Below are positions 7,644 to 16,273 of a stretch of 64,000 nucleotides of DNA, piece by piece. Under the pieces are notes generated by a model. That model saw only the letters and a list, made by a program, of their open reading frames with translations. It made no database searches and was not told the DNA's origin. A program made the position numbers and the translations under genes. Origin of the DNA: Pseudomonadota bacterium (GTDB lineage: Bacteria > Pseudomonadota > Alphaproteobacteria > UBA2136 > JAPKEQ01); NCBI GenBank assembly GCA_036141575.1, contig JAYZXF010000017.1, forward strand, positions 233,751 to 297,750, written 5' to 3'. Each line of letters starts with the position of its first letter. Within the stretch, counting starts at the first letter, position 1.

Positions 7644-8837
7644 TCAGGCTGCAGCCACGTTCATGATCTGGGTAGGTGCAACCACCCGCAAAGGTGGAAG
7701 ATTGCTCACAGCACCGCGCTCAGGCAGAACCATCGGCACCAAATCAGGAATCACTTCCCGCAGGCCCGAAACTTCGGCTTGTTCCTGGTTTTCATAGCAA
7801 ACCAGACAGGCACGCCCCATCATGGGAACATTGTACAGGTAGTTCACAGGGCTGGTATTGTCGCCATATGTCCCGTTGAATGTCACCTTGTTCTCAATGG
7901 CATCGCCAAGGGCAATTGGGGTGCGTGTGGTTGCCAAAAACTTGACGTTGTGGCCAAGCCATTCCAGGCGTTCTGCAAACAGAAACGGTTCGAACGTGAA
8001 TTCGGCCGTGCCCACCACCAGCAGCGGTACCTGAGGCTGTTCAAAGCCGCGGGTATCATATTGGATGGTCTGATGAGGCATCAGCAGGCCTGTACGGCCC
8101 GTGTCCAAACGTGCATTGGAGCTGGAGATTTCACTCTCAGTCCGTGTCGGCAGGTCTGCTTTGTAGTTCGGGTTCTTCTCAAACGAGAATTCGCCGGCCA
8201 GCAGGTTGCGGAACACGGTGGGGCAGGGCATCGTTGCAGCGATTTCCTGTTCCCGTTCTTCGGAGATCCAGCTGATGAGAGACATGATCGTGATGCGCTC
8301 CACAGAGGGCATACGCTCGGCCACCTTTTCAGCAAGCAGGCTGATGGTGCGGCCGGTGGTCATCTCGTCATCAATCAACACCAAGTGTTTGGCGCGGTTG
8401 AACATCTGCTTTTTGTAGCCCTGAGGCTCATACAGAATGTGATTGGGCGCATGGCTGTGAACCTCGTCAAAGGTACACAGGATCTCCTGATCGACAGCTT
8501 GCCGCGTGCTGTACATGTACAGAACTTGCGGATGAGACATGCGATGGCTGAGGCTGTCTGCCACGCCGGCGCCGAGGCCCGTTGCTGCTTCGCCAAGCCC
8601 AATGATGAGCGTCGGCTCATGCGGCTGGTCAATCATGTTGGCCAGATTTTCATAGGCTTGACGCATCTTGGACGGCTGGCAGGGGATGTGCTTGCCCATC
8701 ACTTTTGAAACAAAATAGAAGCCACGCTTGGGATTTTCACGCGAGGCAAAGGTGATCAGCTGATCCATCGGCATCGCTTGATGGCGAAGGGAAATGCTCA
8801 TTTCACCAGATTGGATGGTATTCTGAAAAATCGTCAT
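7644..8837 (-). CDS. Ter-operon phosphoribosyltransferase with TRSP domain
   Basis: 397 residues. The N-terminal half is a type I PRTase-like domain with the PRPP loop HLVLIDDEMTTGRT at 151-164 and a preceding LIIGLGEAATGLG segment. The C-terminal part (about 270-380) matches the TRSP domain attached to Ter-linked PRTases; the signature reads TTRTPI here. In the family this enzyme is proposed to build a nucleoside-like metabolite from PRPP; the exact product is unknown. Divergent from the HAD-StiP pair, so the three genes form one module. Codons are ctg-rich; the ribosome site (AAAGGAGT) is strong. Confidence 0.85.
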   Translation of the reverse strand: MTIFQNTIQSGEMSISLRHQAMPMDQLITFASRENPKRGFYFVSKVMGKHIPCQPSKMRQAYENLANMIDQPHEPTLIIGLGEAATGLGAGVADSLSHRMSHPQVLYMYSTRQAVDQEILCTFDEVHSHAPNHILYEPQGYKKQMFNRAKHLVLIDDEMTTGRTISLLAEKVAERMPSVERITIMSLISWISEEREQEIAATMPCPTVFRNLLAGEFSFEKNPNYKADLPTRTESEISSSNARLDTGRTGLLMPHQTIQYDTRGFEQPQVPLLVVGTAEFTFEPFLFAERLEWLGHNVKFLATTRTPIALGDAIENKVTFNGTYGDNTSPVNYLYNVPMMGRACLVCYENQEQAEVSGLREVIPDLVPMVLPERGAVSNLPPLRVVAPTQIMNVAAA

Positions 8838-8894
8838 AGGACGACTCCTTTATCCAGAGGGAAAAATGGAAGGGTAAGATTCAATAGTGAAAAG

Positions 8895-8923
8895 ACAATA
8901 CAATATCTTGTATACAATGTAAA
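8895..8923 (-). promoter_or_regulatory. PRTase-TRSP promoter with TGTATACA operator in the spacer
   Basis: Minus strand TTTACA (plus 8918-8923), 17-bp spacer, TATTGT (plus 8895-8900). TGTATACA at 8909-8916 lies in the spacer, next to the -35, as in the antiporter promoter. Confidence 0.6.
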
Positions 8924-8939
8924 TGGTTTTTTTACGCAC

Positions 8940-8968
8940 TTGAAATAAATCCGCCTTGTTCCTATATA
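8940..8968 (+). promoter_or_regulatory. promoter of the HAD-StiP operon
   Basis: TTGAAA (8940-8945), 17-bp spacer, TATATA (8963-8968), back to back with the PRTase-TRSP promoter. The shared operator at 8909-8916 lies about 25 bp upstream of this -35, so both directions could be controlled together. Confidence 0.65.
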
Positions 8969-9017
8969 AGGCCTACAACTCACCTATCTTTACTTTTTGG
9001 AAAAAGGAAACTCCCCC

Positions 9018-9749
9018 ATGACCACATGGATCTTTGTGGATTTGGATGACACGTTCATGCAAACCAAAAGGAAATGTCCGCCTGAGGGGCCGCTGTTTAC
9101 CGCAGCGCTCGACAGGCATGGGAACGACTGCAACTTCCAAACCATGGAACAGCTGATGTTCTGGCAGCACCTCAATGCTATGGGTACCGTGGTACCTGTA
9201 ACCTTGAGGGATCGTGTGCGTACAATTGACCGCATGAAGCTGAACTTCTCCTCGTACAAGATCATCAACTCTGGTGCAACCCTCTTGGATGCAAACAACC
9301 AGATTGATGCCGCTTGGCAGGATCACATCGGCAAAGAGCAAGAAGAATGGGCAGCCAAACTTCATCAGGTTCTTGCAAGCTTTGAAAAAGAGCTGAAACA
9401 CCTGGAAGCCGATTGTCGTCTTGAACTTGTTCATGACTTTGGTGTGCCGCTGTATATCACCATGCGTGGTGATGATGCATCTGATGTAGATGCAGTGGCA
9501 AGACATCTCTTTCATAATTTCTGGCCAATCAATTCTGGCCTGCATATTAATGGAAGAGGGGCATCGTTCCTCCCGCCGTGCGTTCGTAAAGAGCGCGCAA
9601 CGCAGTTCCTTATGGACAACATCCAACAACAGAGCAGGCAAACGCCTCTCTTCATCGGTGCAGGAGATAGCTTGACGGATCTTCCGTTCATGCAGCTGTG
9701 TCACTACACCATCGTTCCCCCAAAATCTCAAATCATGGAGCATATCTAA
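9018..9749 (+). CDS. HAD-superfamily hydrolase of the Ter module
   Basis: 243-residue phosphatase-like protein. Motif I is DLDDT at residues 8-12 (nucleophile Asp8, acid/base Asp10), and the late acidic motif GAGDSLTDLPFM is at about 214-225. A cap domain of about 150 residues lies between. HAD enzymes of this type accompany PRTase-TRSP and StiP in Ter clusters and probably dephosphorylate their product. The ATG at 9018 is preceded by AAAAAGGA; a TTG 21 bases upstream in frame is less likely. Its stop overlaps the next start (TAATG), implying translational coupling. Confidence 0.82.
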   Translation: MTTWIFVDLDDTFMQTKRKCPPEGPLFTAALDRHGNDCNFQTMEQLMFWQHLNAMGTVVPVTLRDRVRTIDRMKLNFSSYKIINSGATLLDANNQIDAAWQDHIGKEQEEWAAKLHQVLASFEKELKHLEADCRLELVHDFGVPLYITMRGDDASDVDAVARHLFHNFWPINSGLHINGRGASFLPPCVRKERATQFLMDNIQQQSRQTPLFIGAGDSLTDLPFMQLCHYTIVPPKSQIMEHI

Positions 9750-10867
9750 TGACTCAATCCCAAGCACTCCGCCTGGAAAACCCGCTGCCGTTCTCTGGTA
9801 GCTATCACCCGTCTGATGCCATCTTCCTGCTGCGTCCCATTCCCATGCCCGAAAAGGCTGTGATGGACGCCAGCGCACGGGAAAAGGCCATTCAGTCCGG
9901 CAAGGCACACTACAGCGAAACCATTCCGAAGGAAGGGGCGCCGCTGCCTGAATACATGACTCTGTTCAACCAGATGCATGAGCGTTACAAAGAGCGCATG
10001 GCTGCAGAAATTCTGCGGCTGGCCGAAGAGGTGAAGCAGCGCCGTGGTACCACGGTCACCATCCTCTCGCTTGCGCGGGCCGGCACACCCATTGGTGCGC
10101 TGCTCCAGCGGGCTCTGCGTAACAAAGCCTACAAAATGGACGTGGCGCACTATGCGGTTTCCATCATTCGTGACCGCGGTCTGGATGAAGAAGCCATTCG
10201 CCATGTGCTGGAAGTTGAAGGTCGTCCGGCGGAGAGTATCATCTTCGTTGACGGCTGGACTGCCAAAGGCGCCATCACCCGTGAACTGAAAAGCGCTGTT
10301 GCCAAATGGAACGCCGAAAACACCGCACAGATCTCTGATGAGCTGTATGTGGTTTCGGACATTGGCGGCACTGCTGATGTTTGCGCCACCACCGATGACT
10401 ACGTAATGCCTTCGGGTATTCTCAACTCGGTGGTGTCGGGTCTGGTTTCGCGCTCAGCTCTGATTGACATGAAACCCGGCAGCTTCCACACCTGTGTCTA
10501 CTACAGCCACCTGCAGCCGCATGACATCTCCACCAAGTTCTTGGATGATGTGCATCAGCAAATGTGGCGTGTGCAAACGGCGCCGGCCGTAACTGCGGAT
10601 CGGGATGCCCGTCACCAGGAGGTGATGGCGTATCTGGAGAATGTTCAGCGCACCTATGGCGTGAGCGACCTGAACCGCATCAAGCCCGGCATTGCTGAGG
10701 CGACGCGGGCGCTGCTGCGTCGGGAACCTGACATCCTGATGCTCAAGGACCCGAACGACGTGAACGTTCAGCACTCGCTGCTGGCCGCACAGGCGAAAGG
10801 CATTCAGGTCATCACTGACCCTAACATGCCCTTCAACGCGCTGACGCTCATCCGTGACGTCACCTAA
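9749..10867 (+). CDS. StiP-like PRTase-fold / PELOTA protein of the Ter module
   Basis: 372 residues. N-terminal region with FSGSYHPSDAIFLL (about 15-28), an ILSLARAGTPIGALLQRAL segment and FVDGWTAKGAI resembles the StiP family (annotated as cysteine protease StiP, alternatively a PRTase-like fold). The C-terminal about 80 residues, ending in KGIQVITDPNMPFNALTLIRD, look like the PELOTA RNA-binding-like domain that is fused to it. Whether it is a protease or a PRTase is unresolved in the family. Overlaps the HAD stop by one base; same ctg/gcc-rich codon use. Confidence 0.78.
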   Translation: MTQSQALRLENPLPFSGSYHPSDAIFLLRPIPMPEKAVMDASAREKAIQSGKAHYSETIPKEGAPLPEYMTLFNQMHERYKERMAAEILRLAEEVKQRRGTTVTILSLARAGTPIGALLQRALRNKAYKMDVAHYAVSIIRDRGLDEEAIRHVLEVEGRPAESIIFVDGWTAKGAITRELKSAVAKWNAENTAQISDELYVVSDIGGTADVCATTDDYVMPSGILNSVVSGLVSRSALIDMKPGSFHTCVYYSHLQPHDISTKFLDDVHQQMWRVQTAPAVTADRDARHQEVMAYLENVQRTYGVSDLNRIKPGIAEATRALLRREPDILMLKDPNDVNVQHSLLAAQAKGIQVITDPNMPFNALTLIRDVT

Positions 10868-10878
10868 AACGAAACTGA

Positions 10879-10905
10879 AAAAGGCCCTGCAAGGGGCCTT
10901 TTTTG
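10879..10905 (+). terminator. terminator after the StiP-like gene
   Basis: AAAAAGGCCC-TGCAA-GGGGCCTTTTTT directly after the stop codon, ending the HAD-StiP operon. Confidence 0.9.
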
Positions 10906-10985
10906 TTGTACAAAGATAATGCCTGCATCTTATAGTTGTTTTTTTGATGTAAGCGCTTTAATGAAACAAAAGGAGAGGACGACAA

Positions 10986-11684
10986 TTGGGATGCAAAAAT
11001 ATTAAAAAGGAAAAATTGAGTCCAGAAGGCTGGGAATGCAGGTCTGTGGTCAATAAATCAAGTGGACAAGTTATTTATAGCTATTTTTTCAAAAGAAAGC
11101 GGGTTCCTCATAAATATATAAAAACTCAAATAGCTAAAAGAGCTGTTGGCTACACCTTATTAAAGAAAGATATTAAAAATATTAAATATTGGGCTAACTT
11201 ATCTCAGGCTATGCATGAAGAAAATGGCCATGATTTCAGCCAAAACTTCCAGAGAAGCAGCGAAATATACACAGACTTAAATTTGAACCTGAAAGCTATC
11301 CTTGTTGCAACGGTAACATTTTATGGGAAACTATTTACAACAGCAGATGGTAGAAAGGTTAAACTCGAGAAGAAGATGTTTTCTGGTGAAATGCTTGATA
11401 CTCATAATAGATTAATGGGTTTTAGAAATCATTTTGCAGCTCATAGCGGTGATGAAGGTATTGAGTGGGCAAGACTAGCATTTGCTATTTCGAAAAAGAA
11501 AGGAAGTTTTTCAGCGCCATATATTGGAACAGAGCTATTTCAACCATCATCAGTGCATTTTGAAGATAAGCACTTTGAATTATTTGATTTCATAGAAAAG
11601 CATATTGATACAAAGAGAGAGCAAGTCATGCAAAAAGTACTTGATGCTGAACTAGATAAAATTGGTTTAACTCTAATAAAATGA
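10986..11684 (+). CDS. HEPN-like protein of unknown function
   Basis: 232 residues, AT-rich and codon-wise unlike both the Ter island before it and the ribosomal gene after it, suggesting separate acquisition. No family is certain. Residues 140-156 contain HNRLMGFRNHFAAHSG: R147-x5-H153 fits the Rx4-6H motif of HEPN ribonucleases and resembles AbiU2-like HEPN proteins. The N-terminus is basic. Start taken as TTG at 10986, 10 bases after GGAG (AAAGGAGAGG). It sits between a Ter module and tRNA-fMet and could be a defence toxin; no antitoxin frame is visible beside it. Confidence 0.55.
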   Translation: MGCKNIKKEKLSPEGWECRSVVNKSSGQVIYSYFFKRKRVPHKYIKTQIAKRAVGYTLLKKDIKNIKYWANLSQAMHEENGHDFSQNFQRSSEIYTDLNLNLKAILVATVTFYGKLFTTADGRKVKLEKKMFSGEMLDTHNRLMGFRNHFAAHSGDEGIEWARLAFAISKKKGSFSAPYIGTELFQPSSVHFEDKHFELFDFIEKHIDTKREQVMQKVLDAELDKIGLTLIK

Positions 11685-11686
11685 AA

Positions 11687-11718
11687 AAGGACTTAATTAG
11701 AAATGATTAAGTCCTTGA
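11687..11718. terminator. hairpin between the HEPN-like gene and tRNA-fMet
   Basis: AAGGACTTAAT and ATTAAGTCCTT flank an 8-base loop right after the HEPN-like stop codon. May stop both the gene (plus) and the tRNA transcript (minus), though T tracts are short. Confidence 0.55.
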
Positions 11719-11724
11719 TCTAAT

Positions 11725-11801
<77 letters not shown>

Positions 11802-11820
11802 GTAAACGATTTAGAAAAGC

Positions 11821-12129
11821 TTACTTTTCAGCTGATTCAGCTTCAGTACGCTTGATGATAAGCTTACGAAGGCGAGTCGCTTCACGTGAGAACGCTTTTG
11901 TGTTGCGGTTCTTAACGTTACGCATGAACTCATCTAGGCCACCGAACTTATCGATAGTACGCATAGCGTTTGTGCAAAGGCGAAGACGAACTGTCTGGCC
12001 TAGGATTGGGCTAGCGAAAGATTTCTCTTGTAGGTTAGGCATGAAGCGGCGCTTTGTGTGCACGTTAGAGTGAGACACGTTGTGTCCAGACATTGGGCGC
12101 TTACCAGTGATTTCACATACTTTAGCCAT
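11821..12129 (-). CDS. rpmB: 50S ribosomal protein L28
   Basis: 102-residue large-subunit protein. The N-terminal motif MAKVCEITGKRPMSGHNVSHS is diagnostic (first residues of L28), followed by KRRFMPNLQ. The longer basic C-terminal extension, compared with the about 78 residues of E. coli L28, is usual for alphaproteobacteria. It stands alone, without rpmG, just upstream (minus strand) of tRNA-fMet. Confidence 0.96.
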   Translation of the reverse strand: MAKVCEITGKRPMSGHNVSHSNVHTKRRFMPNLQEKSFASPILGQTVRLRLCTNAMRTIDKFGGLDEFMRNVKNRNTKAFSREATRLRKLIIKRTEAESAEK

Positions 12130-12260
12130 AATCTTTATCCTTAATTTATTCAGTGCCCCGAGGGCTGAATTAAAACTTCTTTTCGGCGTGTTTCCGCCAG
12201 TAACAAGTGCTTTTACCGAACTGAGGCCTGAATGTCAAGCCTCAAATTCGGGAAAATGCG

Positions 12261-13412
12261 TTATTTTTGCTCTTCTGAGCTCTTCATTGGGTATCTTCCA
12301 ATAGGGGTGTGGTCAATATATCCCACATTAGGATTGACGTGGAATGTGTACCATTCGCCAACAATGTTCATTTGTGTGTAGCGTCCAATGACGATCTTCA
12401 TCGGGTTCTCGTCACTTTTAGGGATACGAATACGCTCACCCGCTTTAAGACGTACGTCAGCGCTTTCACACTTCATCTTTCTAAAGAGACCAAAACCTGT
12501 ATCCATAGACACCTTCATTTGGCTTTCTGAGAGCTTAACGTTACTAATAGGGGCGCCAGCACCTGTAACCGTTGCCTTAAAGTAGCTTTCATCATTATCA
12601 GCAAGGATGTTGATGTGGTCACATGTAAAGGTGAGGTCATATCTATCAGAAATAGGCTCAATAGATACATTGATTCTAAAGTCATTAAAGAGAACGACAC
12701 ATAGAGCTGCTAGACCGAGAACAGGGAGAGTGATCTTATTGCTGAGATCTCTGTTTGCAAAAATAGGTGTTACAAAGGCTGCTGTTCCGATCACAAACAC
12801 GTAAGCCCAGATGTTATCTGTTAAGAAGTGGGCACCAAGTACCATGCGGCTGTAAGCAATAAGGCCTGCGTAAGCTGTACCTGCTGCAAAAACAATCATC
12901 GCGGCTTTACGACGACGTGCACCCCATAGTGCAAAGAAAGGTACGGCAAGCATCGCTGCTGTAGCTGTATGACCACTTACAAATGACTTACCAACGATTT
13001 CAGCGGCGTTGCCTTTAGTTGTGATTGTTGCGTCAAGAGTTCCTTCAGTCAGCACGGTATCGCGTGGGCGAGGGCGCTCAACAAAGTCTTTTGTAATCAC
13101 ACTACAGATAAGCCCTGTACCAATTGCCATTGTCACAATCCATGCAGCAGCGGCTGTGCGCAGCATTTCTGACTTGCGGCGCAGCGGCACAATGATTGTG
13201 TAAACAAGAGAGAGAAGGGTGATGAGCATCACTGGCCATGTACCGTATTGGCGAAGGGTCCAGCTCAAGCTATCATCAGGGTTGTAAATGTGAGTTGCGA
13301 TTTGGTTTTCGTAACCATAATGCATCACGACCCATGTGAGAATCATAGCCGCAGCTACCATAGGAAATACGAAACATAGCCCGCATTTGAAATCGTCTTT
13401 GTTTTGTGCCAT
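12261..13412 (-). CDS. PAP2-family membrane phosphatase
   Basis: 383 residues. The N-terminal about 235 residues carry six hydrophobic segments and the three phosphatidic-acid-phosphatase motifs: KDFVERPRPRD, a SGHTATAAM segment and SRMVLGAHFLTD, so a lipid phosphate or undecaprenyl-diphosphate phosphatase is likely. The C-terminal about 130 residues form an extra soluble region with no motif I recognise. Divergent from a GT39-type glycosyltransferase gene; both would work on lipid-linked sugars. Ribosome site AAGAAAAAGA is weak. Confidence 0.85.
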   Translation of the reverse strand: MAQNKDDFKCGLCFVFPMVAAAMILTWVVMHYGYENQIATHIYNPDDSLSWTLRQYGTWPVMLITLLSLVYTIIVPLRRKSEMLRTAAAAWIVTMAIGTGLICSVITKDFVERPRPRDTVLTEGTLDATITTKGNAAEIVGKSFVSGHTATAAMLAVPFFALWGARRRKAAMIVFAAGTAYAGLIAYSRMVLGAHFLTDNIWAYVFVIGTAAFVTPIFANRDLSNKITLPVLGLAALCVVLFNDFRINVSIEPISDRYDLTFTCDHINILADNDESYFKATVTGAGAPISNVKLSESQMKVSMDTGFGLFRKMKCESADVRLKAGERIRIPKSDENPMKIVIGRYTQMNIVGEWYTFHVNPNVGYIDHTPIGRYPMKSSEEQK

Positions 13413-13468
13413 TCTTTTTCTTGCTCCTTAACAGTGAGATAAAAATAATAATTTTGGGGGACAGCATA

Positions 13469-15019
13469 ATGCCAGCCATTCAATTTATCAAGACGCTTTC
13501 TACTTGCCAGAAGGTTCTTGGTGCAACTCTTATCTTCATGCTCTTGAGGCTTCTTTATATAGGGCTTGGCCCACTAGATCTTGGGCCTGATGAAGCACAG
13601 TACTGGGATTGGTCGCGTACCCTTCAATTAAGCTATTACAGTAAGCCAGCCATGGTGACATGGATTCATGCGCTATTTGCGAACACATTTGGCCTGATTG
13701 GTATTTCAGGTGAAGTGCTTGTACGTTTGCCAGCAGTGCTTATTCATGGTTTGAGTGCGATGCTTGTGTATAAACTTGCAGCCGATTTTAAAGGCGAGAA
13801 GGCGGGTGTATGGGCCTTTGCCATGTATCAAGTTGTTCCTATTTTTGCAGCTGGTGGCCTTCTTATGGTACCGGATGTTGTGACAGGCCTGTTCTGGCTA
13901 ATGGCTCTTGGTATGCTCGCTAAGATGGATTGGCATTGGACAGATAAGCCTCTTAAGCCATTTATTATGCTTGGCCTTGTAATTGGTCTTGCGGGCCTTT
14001 CTAAGTACAGTGCAGGTATCTTTTACCCACTACTCTTCCTATTCCTTCTTGTGGATGAGAACCGTCGTAAGTGGCTATTCCACTCACACATTTACGTAGC
14101 AGGTTTAACATCTCTTATTGTAATGCTTCCTGTATGGATCTGGAACTACCAAAACGCAGGTGTAGGCCTTAAGCACCTTGCTGGACAAGCTGGTGGTGAG
14201 TCTGGCTCTAAATGGATGGAAACCATGCCTGAGTTTCTTGCAGGGCAAGCTGGCGTATGGGGCGGCATTCTCTTTATTATGCTTCTTATGGCATGGTGGT
14301 GCACTAAGTGTAAATCTTGCAAAAAGGATGAGAAGGCACAGCTATACTTCTGGATGAGTTTCCCGATCTTTGCCATCTTCTTTGTATTGTCATTTAGCTC
14401 AAAAGTACAAGCCAACTGGCCAGTGCTTGCATGCCTTGGTGGTGTGATCCTTCTTGCAGGCTACATTGCTGATAGAGGTAAAGTGGCGAAGAAATTTGCC
14501 ATTGCAGGTATTCTGCTTGCGGCCTTTGTGACATCTGCTTTGCATGACACATCTATTATGCGCGCAACGTTTAAGGTTGTGGGCGCAGAAAGCGCGATCC
14601 CTAAGAAAGACCCAATGGTGACTCTTAAAGGTTGGGAGACAACAGCGCACATGATTGATGTTTTGAAATCTCGTATTGCTGGCGACCCTGTTGTCATGGT
14701 GCGCAGCTACGGTGACGCTGCAGTACTCAGCTACTACCTAAAAGGTCAGCCACGTGTTGCTTACGCTAACCCAGGTGGTAACCGTATGAACCAATACGAC
14801 CTATGGGAATGGCCTGTAGAGCAAATGAAGCAGAATCTTACTATGTTTGTAGTTGATGCGAACCGTGTTCCACCACGTGTAGCAAGCCTGTTTGCGTCTT
14901 GTGGTTTCATGCAGCGTATTGTTGTGACGGATGCAAATAACATCCATCTGCGTAACCGCAATGTCTTTCTGTGTGGAGGATATAAGGGCGGTCGACCAGA
15001 AATGGCCACAACTTACTAA
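13469..15019 (+). CDS. GT39/ArnT-like membrane glycosyltransferase
   Basis: 516-residue polytopic membrane protein of the dolichyl/undecaprenyl-phosphate-sugar mannosyltransferase type. The first periplasmic loop has GPDEAQYWDWSRTLQLSYYSKPA in the expected place, with the acidic DE pair used by GT-C enzymes for acceptor and metal binding. About 10-12 hydrophobic segments follow, then a C-terminal periplasmic domain of about 130 residues. Start set at 13469 (after GGGGGACAGCATA), because the longer frame would overlap the divergent PAP2 gene. Substrate unknown (lipid A or glycan). Confidence 0.8.
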   Translation: MPAIQFIKTLSTCQKVLGATLIFMLLRLLYIGLGPLDLGPDEAQYWDWSRTLQLSYYSKPAMVTWIHALFANTFGLIGISGEVLVRLPAVLIHGLSAMLVYKLAADFKGEKAGVWAFAMYQVVPIFAAGGLLMVPDVVTGLFWLMALGMLAKMDWHWTDKPLKPFIMLGLVIGLAGLSKYSAGIFYPLLFLFLLVDENRRKWLFHSHIYVAGLTSLIVMLPVWIWNYQNAGVGLKHLAGQAGGESGSKWMETMPEFLAGQAGVWGGILFIMLLMAWWCTKCKSCKKDEKAQLYFWMSFPIFAIFFVLSFSSKVQANWPVLACLGGVILLAGYIADRGKVAKKFAIAGILLAAFVTSALHDTSIMRATFKVVGAESAIPKKDPMVTLKGWETTAHMIDVLKSRIAGDPVVMVRSYGDAAVLSYYLKGQPRVAYANPGGNRMNQYDLWEWPVEQMKQNLTMFVVDANRVPPRVASLFASCGFMQRIVVTDANNIHLRNRNVFLCGGYKGGRPEMATTY

Positions 15020-15022
15020 ATA

Positions 15023-15050
15023 GAAGCCCCCAGCTGGGGGCTTTCTTATT
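15023..15050 (+). terminator. terminator after the glycosyltransferase gene
   Basis: AAGCCCCCAGCTGGGGGCTT followed by TCTTATT, just after the stop codon. Confidence 0.85.
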
Positions 15051-15097
15051 CCTTAAAACAGGAGTAAGGTGAGGGCGTAATAACAAAGGAATTTTTC

Positions 15098-16273
15098 ATG
15101 AAAGCCTTACCAGTCCTGTCTATCGGTTTTAGGCCATTCTTTTTACTCGCGGCTCTTTATGCTGTTCTATCCATTGTGCTATGGGTGCTGACTTATACTG
15201 GCGCTCATGCCCTACCTACATTATGGAACCCTGTGCTGTGGCACGGCCATGAGATGATCTTTGGGTTTACCATGGCAGTGGTTGCTGGTTTTTTGCTGAC
15301 TGCTTCAGCTAACTGGACAGGACAGCCGCCCGTACGCTCATGGACACTGCTCGGCCTTGTTGTGCTTTGGATGGCTGGTCGCGCTGCTATGTTGAGTGAC
15401 TTTCTACCGGCTCATTATGCGGCTATTATTGAGGGGGCGTTCCTTCCTGCTGTTATTCTCAGCCTTGCGCCTATGCTTATTAGGGCTGAGCAGCTCAGGA
15501 ACATGGCCTTTCTTGTTATTCTTACTCTCTTCACGCTCCTCAACATTGGCATCCACTTATCTGTTCTTGGTGTTATAGAAACCTCAGCAAGCAACCTTCT
15601 ATATCTTGCGGTGCATGTTGTTATCTTTCTTATCGCTGTGATTGGTGGGCGCGTTCTGCCATTCTTTACACGTAATGGCCTTACGCAACGCGGGCATGAT
15701 ATAGAGATCAAAGCTTTCCCGTATATAAATGAAATATCGTTGAGCATTTTGCTTGTCACGTGCCTCTATGGCTATATAAGTGCTTTCTCAGGCGTCGTGT
15801 TTGGTATCCTTGCGCTTTGTACATCTGCATTGCACCTTGCAAGGCTTACTCAATGGAAAAGTCACAAAACATTGAGCGTGCCTATCATTTGGATTCTGCA
15901 TTTTGGCTACTTTTGGCTGGTACTAGGGTTTTTCCTAGAGGGCCTTTATGCGCTTGGCGTGCTGGTTTCTTTCCAAGCCGTTTTACATACATTTACCATT
16001 GGCGCGATTGGCACCATGATTCTCGGCATGATGACACGAGTCTGCCTTGGCCATACAGGCAGACCCATTGTTTCACTCAAATCTATGGTTATAGCTTATG
16101 TTCTTTTGCAGGGAGCTGCTCTCTCAAGACTTATTGGAGAAACAGTATTGGTAAATTACTATACAGAGTCTGTACAGGTATCAGGCTACCTATGGGCAGC
16201 TTCTTTTGGACTCTTTGCTATCAGATATGCACGAATGCTTCTTACCAAGAGACCTGATGGTAAAAGCGCTTAA
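15098..16273 (+). CDS. NnrS-family protein
   Basis: 391-residue, about 12-segment haem-copper membrane protein family linked to nitric-oxide tolerance in denitrifiers. Family landmarks are the N-terminal IGFRPFF motif (8-14), LWHGHEMIFGF near 50, and later conserved histidines in HVVIFLIAVIGGRVLPFFTRN. No nitrate, nitrite or NO reductase gene lies nearby, so the role may be general nitrosative-stress protection. AAAGGA precedes the ATG. The 3' end overlaps the convergent DUF1223 gene by four bases. Confidence 0.85.
   Translation: MKALPVLSIGFRPFFLLAALYAVLSIVLWVLTYTGAHALPTLWNPVLWHGHEMIFGFTMAVVAGFLLTASANWTGQPPVRSWTLLGLVVLWMAGRAAMLSDFLPAHYAAIIEGAFLPAVILSLAPMLIRAEQLRNMAFLVILTLFTLLNIGIHLSVLGVIETSASNLLYLAVHVVIFLIAVIGGRVLPFFTRNGLTQRGHDIEIKAFPYINEISLSILLVTCLYGYISAFSGVVFGILALCTSALHLARLTQWKSHKTLSVPIIWILHFGYFWLVLGFFLEGLYALGVLVSFQAVLHTFTIGAIGTMILGMMTRVCLGHTGRPIVSLKSMVIAYVLLQGAALSRLIGETVLVNYYTESVQVSGYLWAASFGLFAIRYARMLLTKRPDGKSA

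Noticed and set aside
7779..8708. 309-codon plus-strand open frame opposite the PRTase-TRSP gene
   Set aside because: The minus-strand frame has clear PRPP-loop and TRSP motifs; the plus frame has odd composition (many Cys, His, Gln) and no family.
8973..9908. 311-codon minus-strand open frame opposite the HAD gene
   Set aside because: The plus-strand frame has the HAD motifs, a ribosome site and a promoter; the antisense frame has none.
5575..10867. Prophage origin of the Ter-linked island
   Set aside because: No phage structural, integrase or packaging gene is visible in or near the island.
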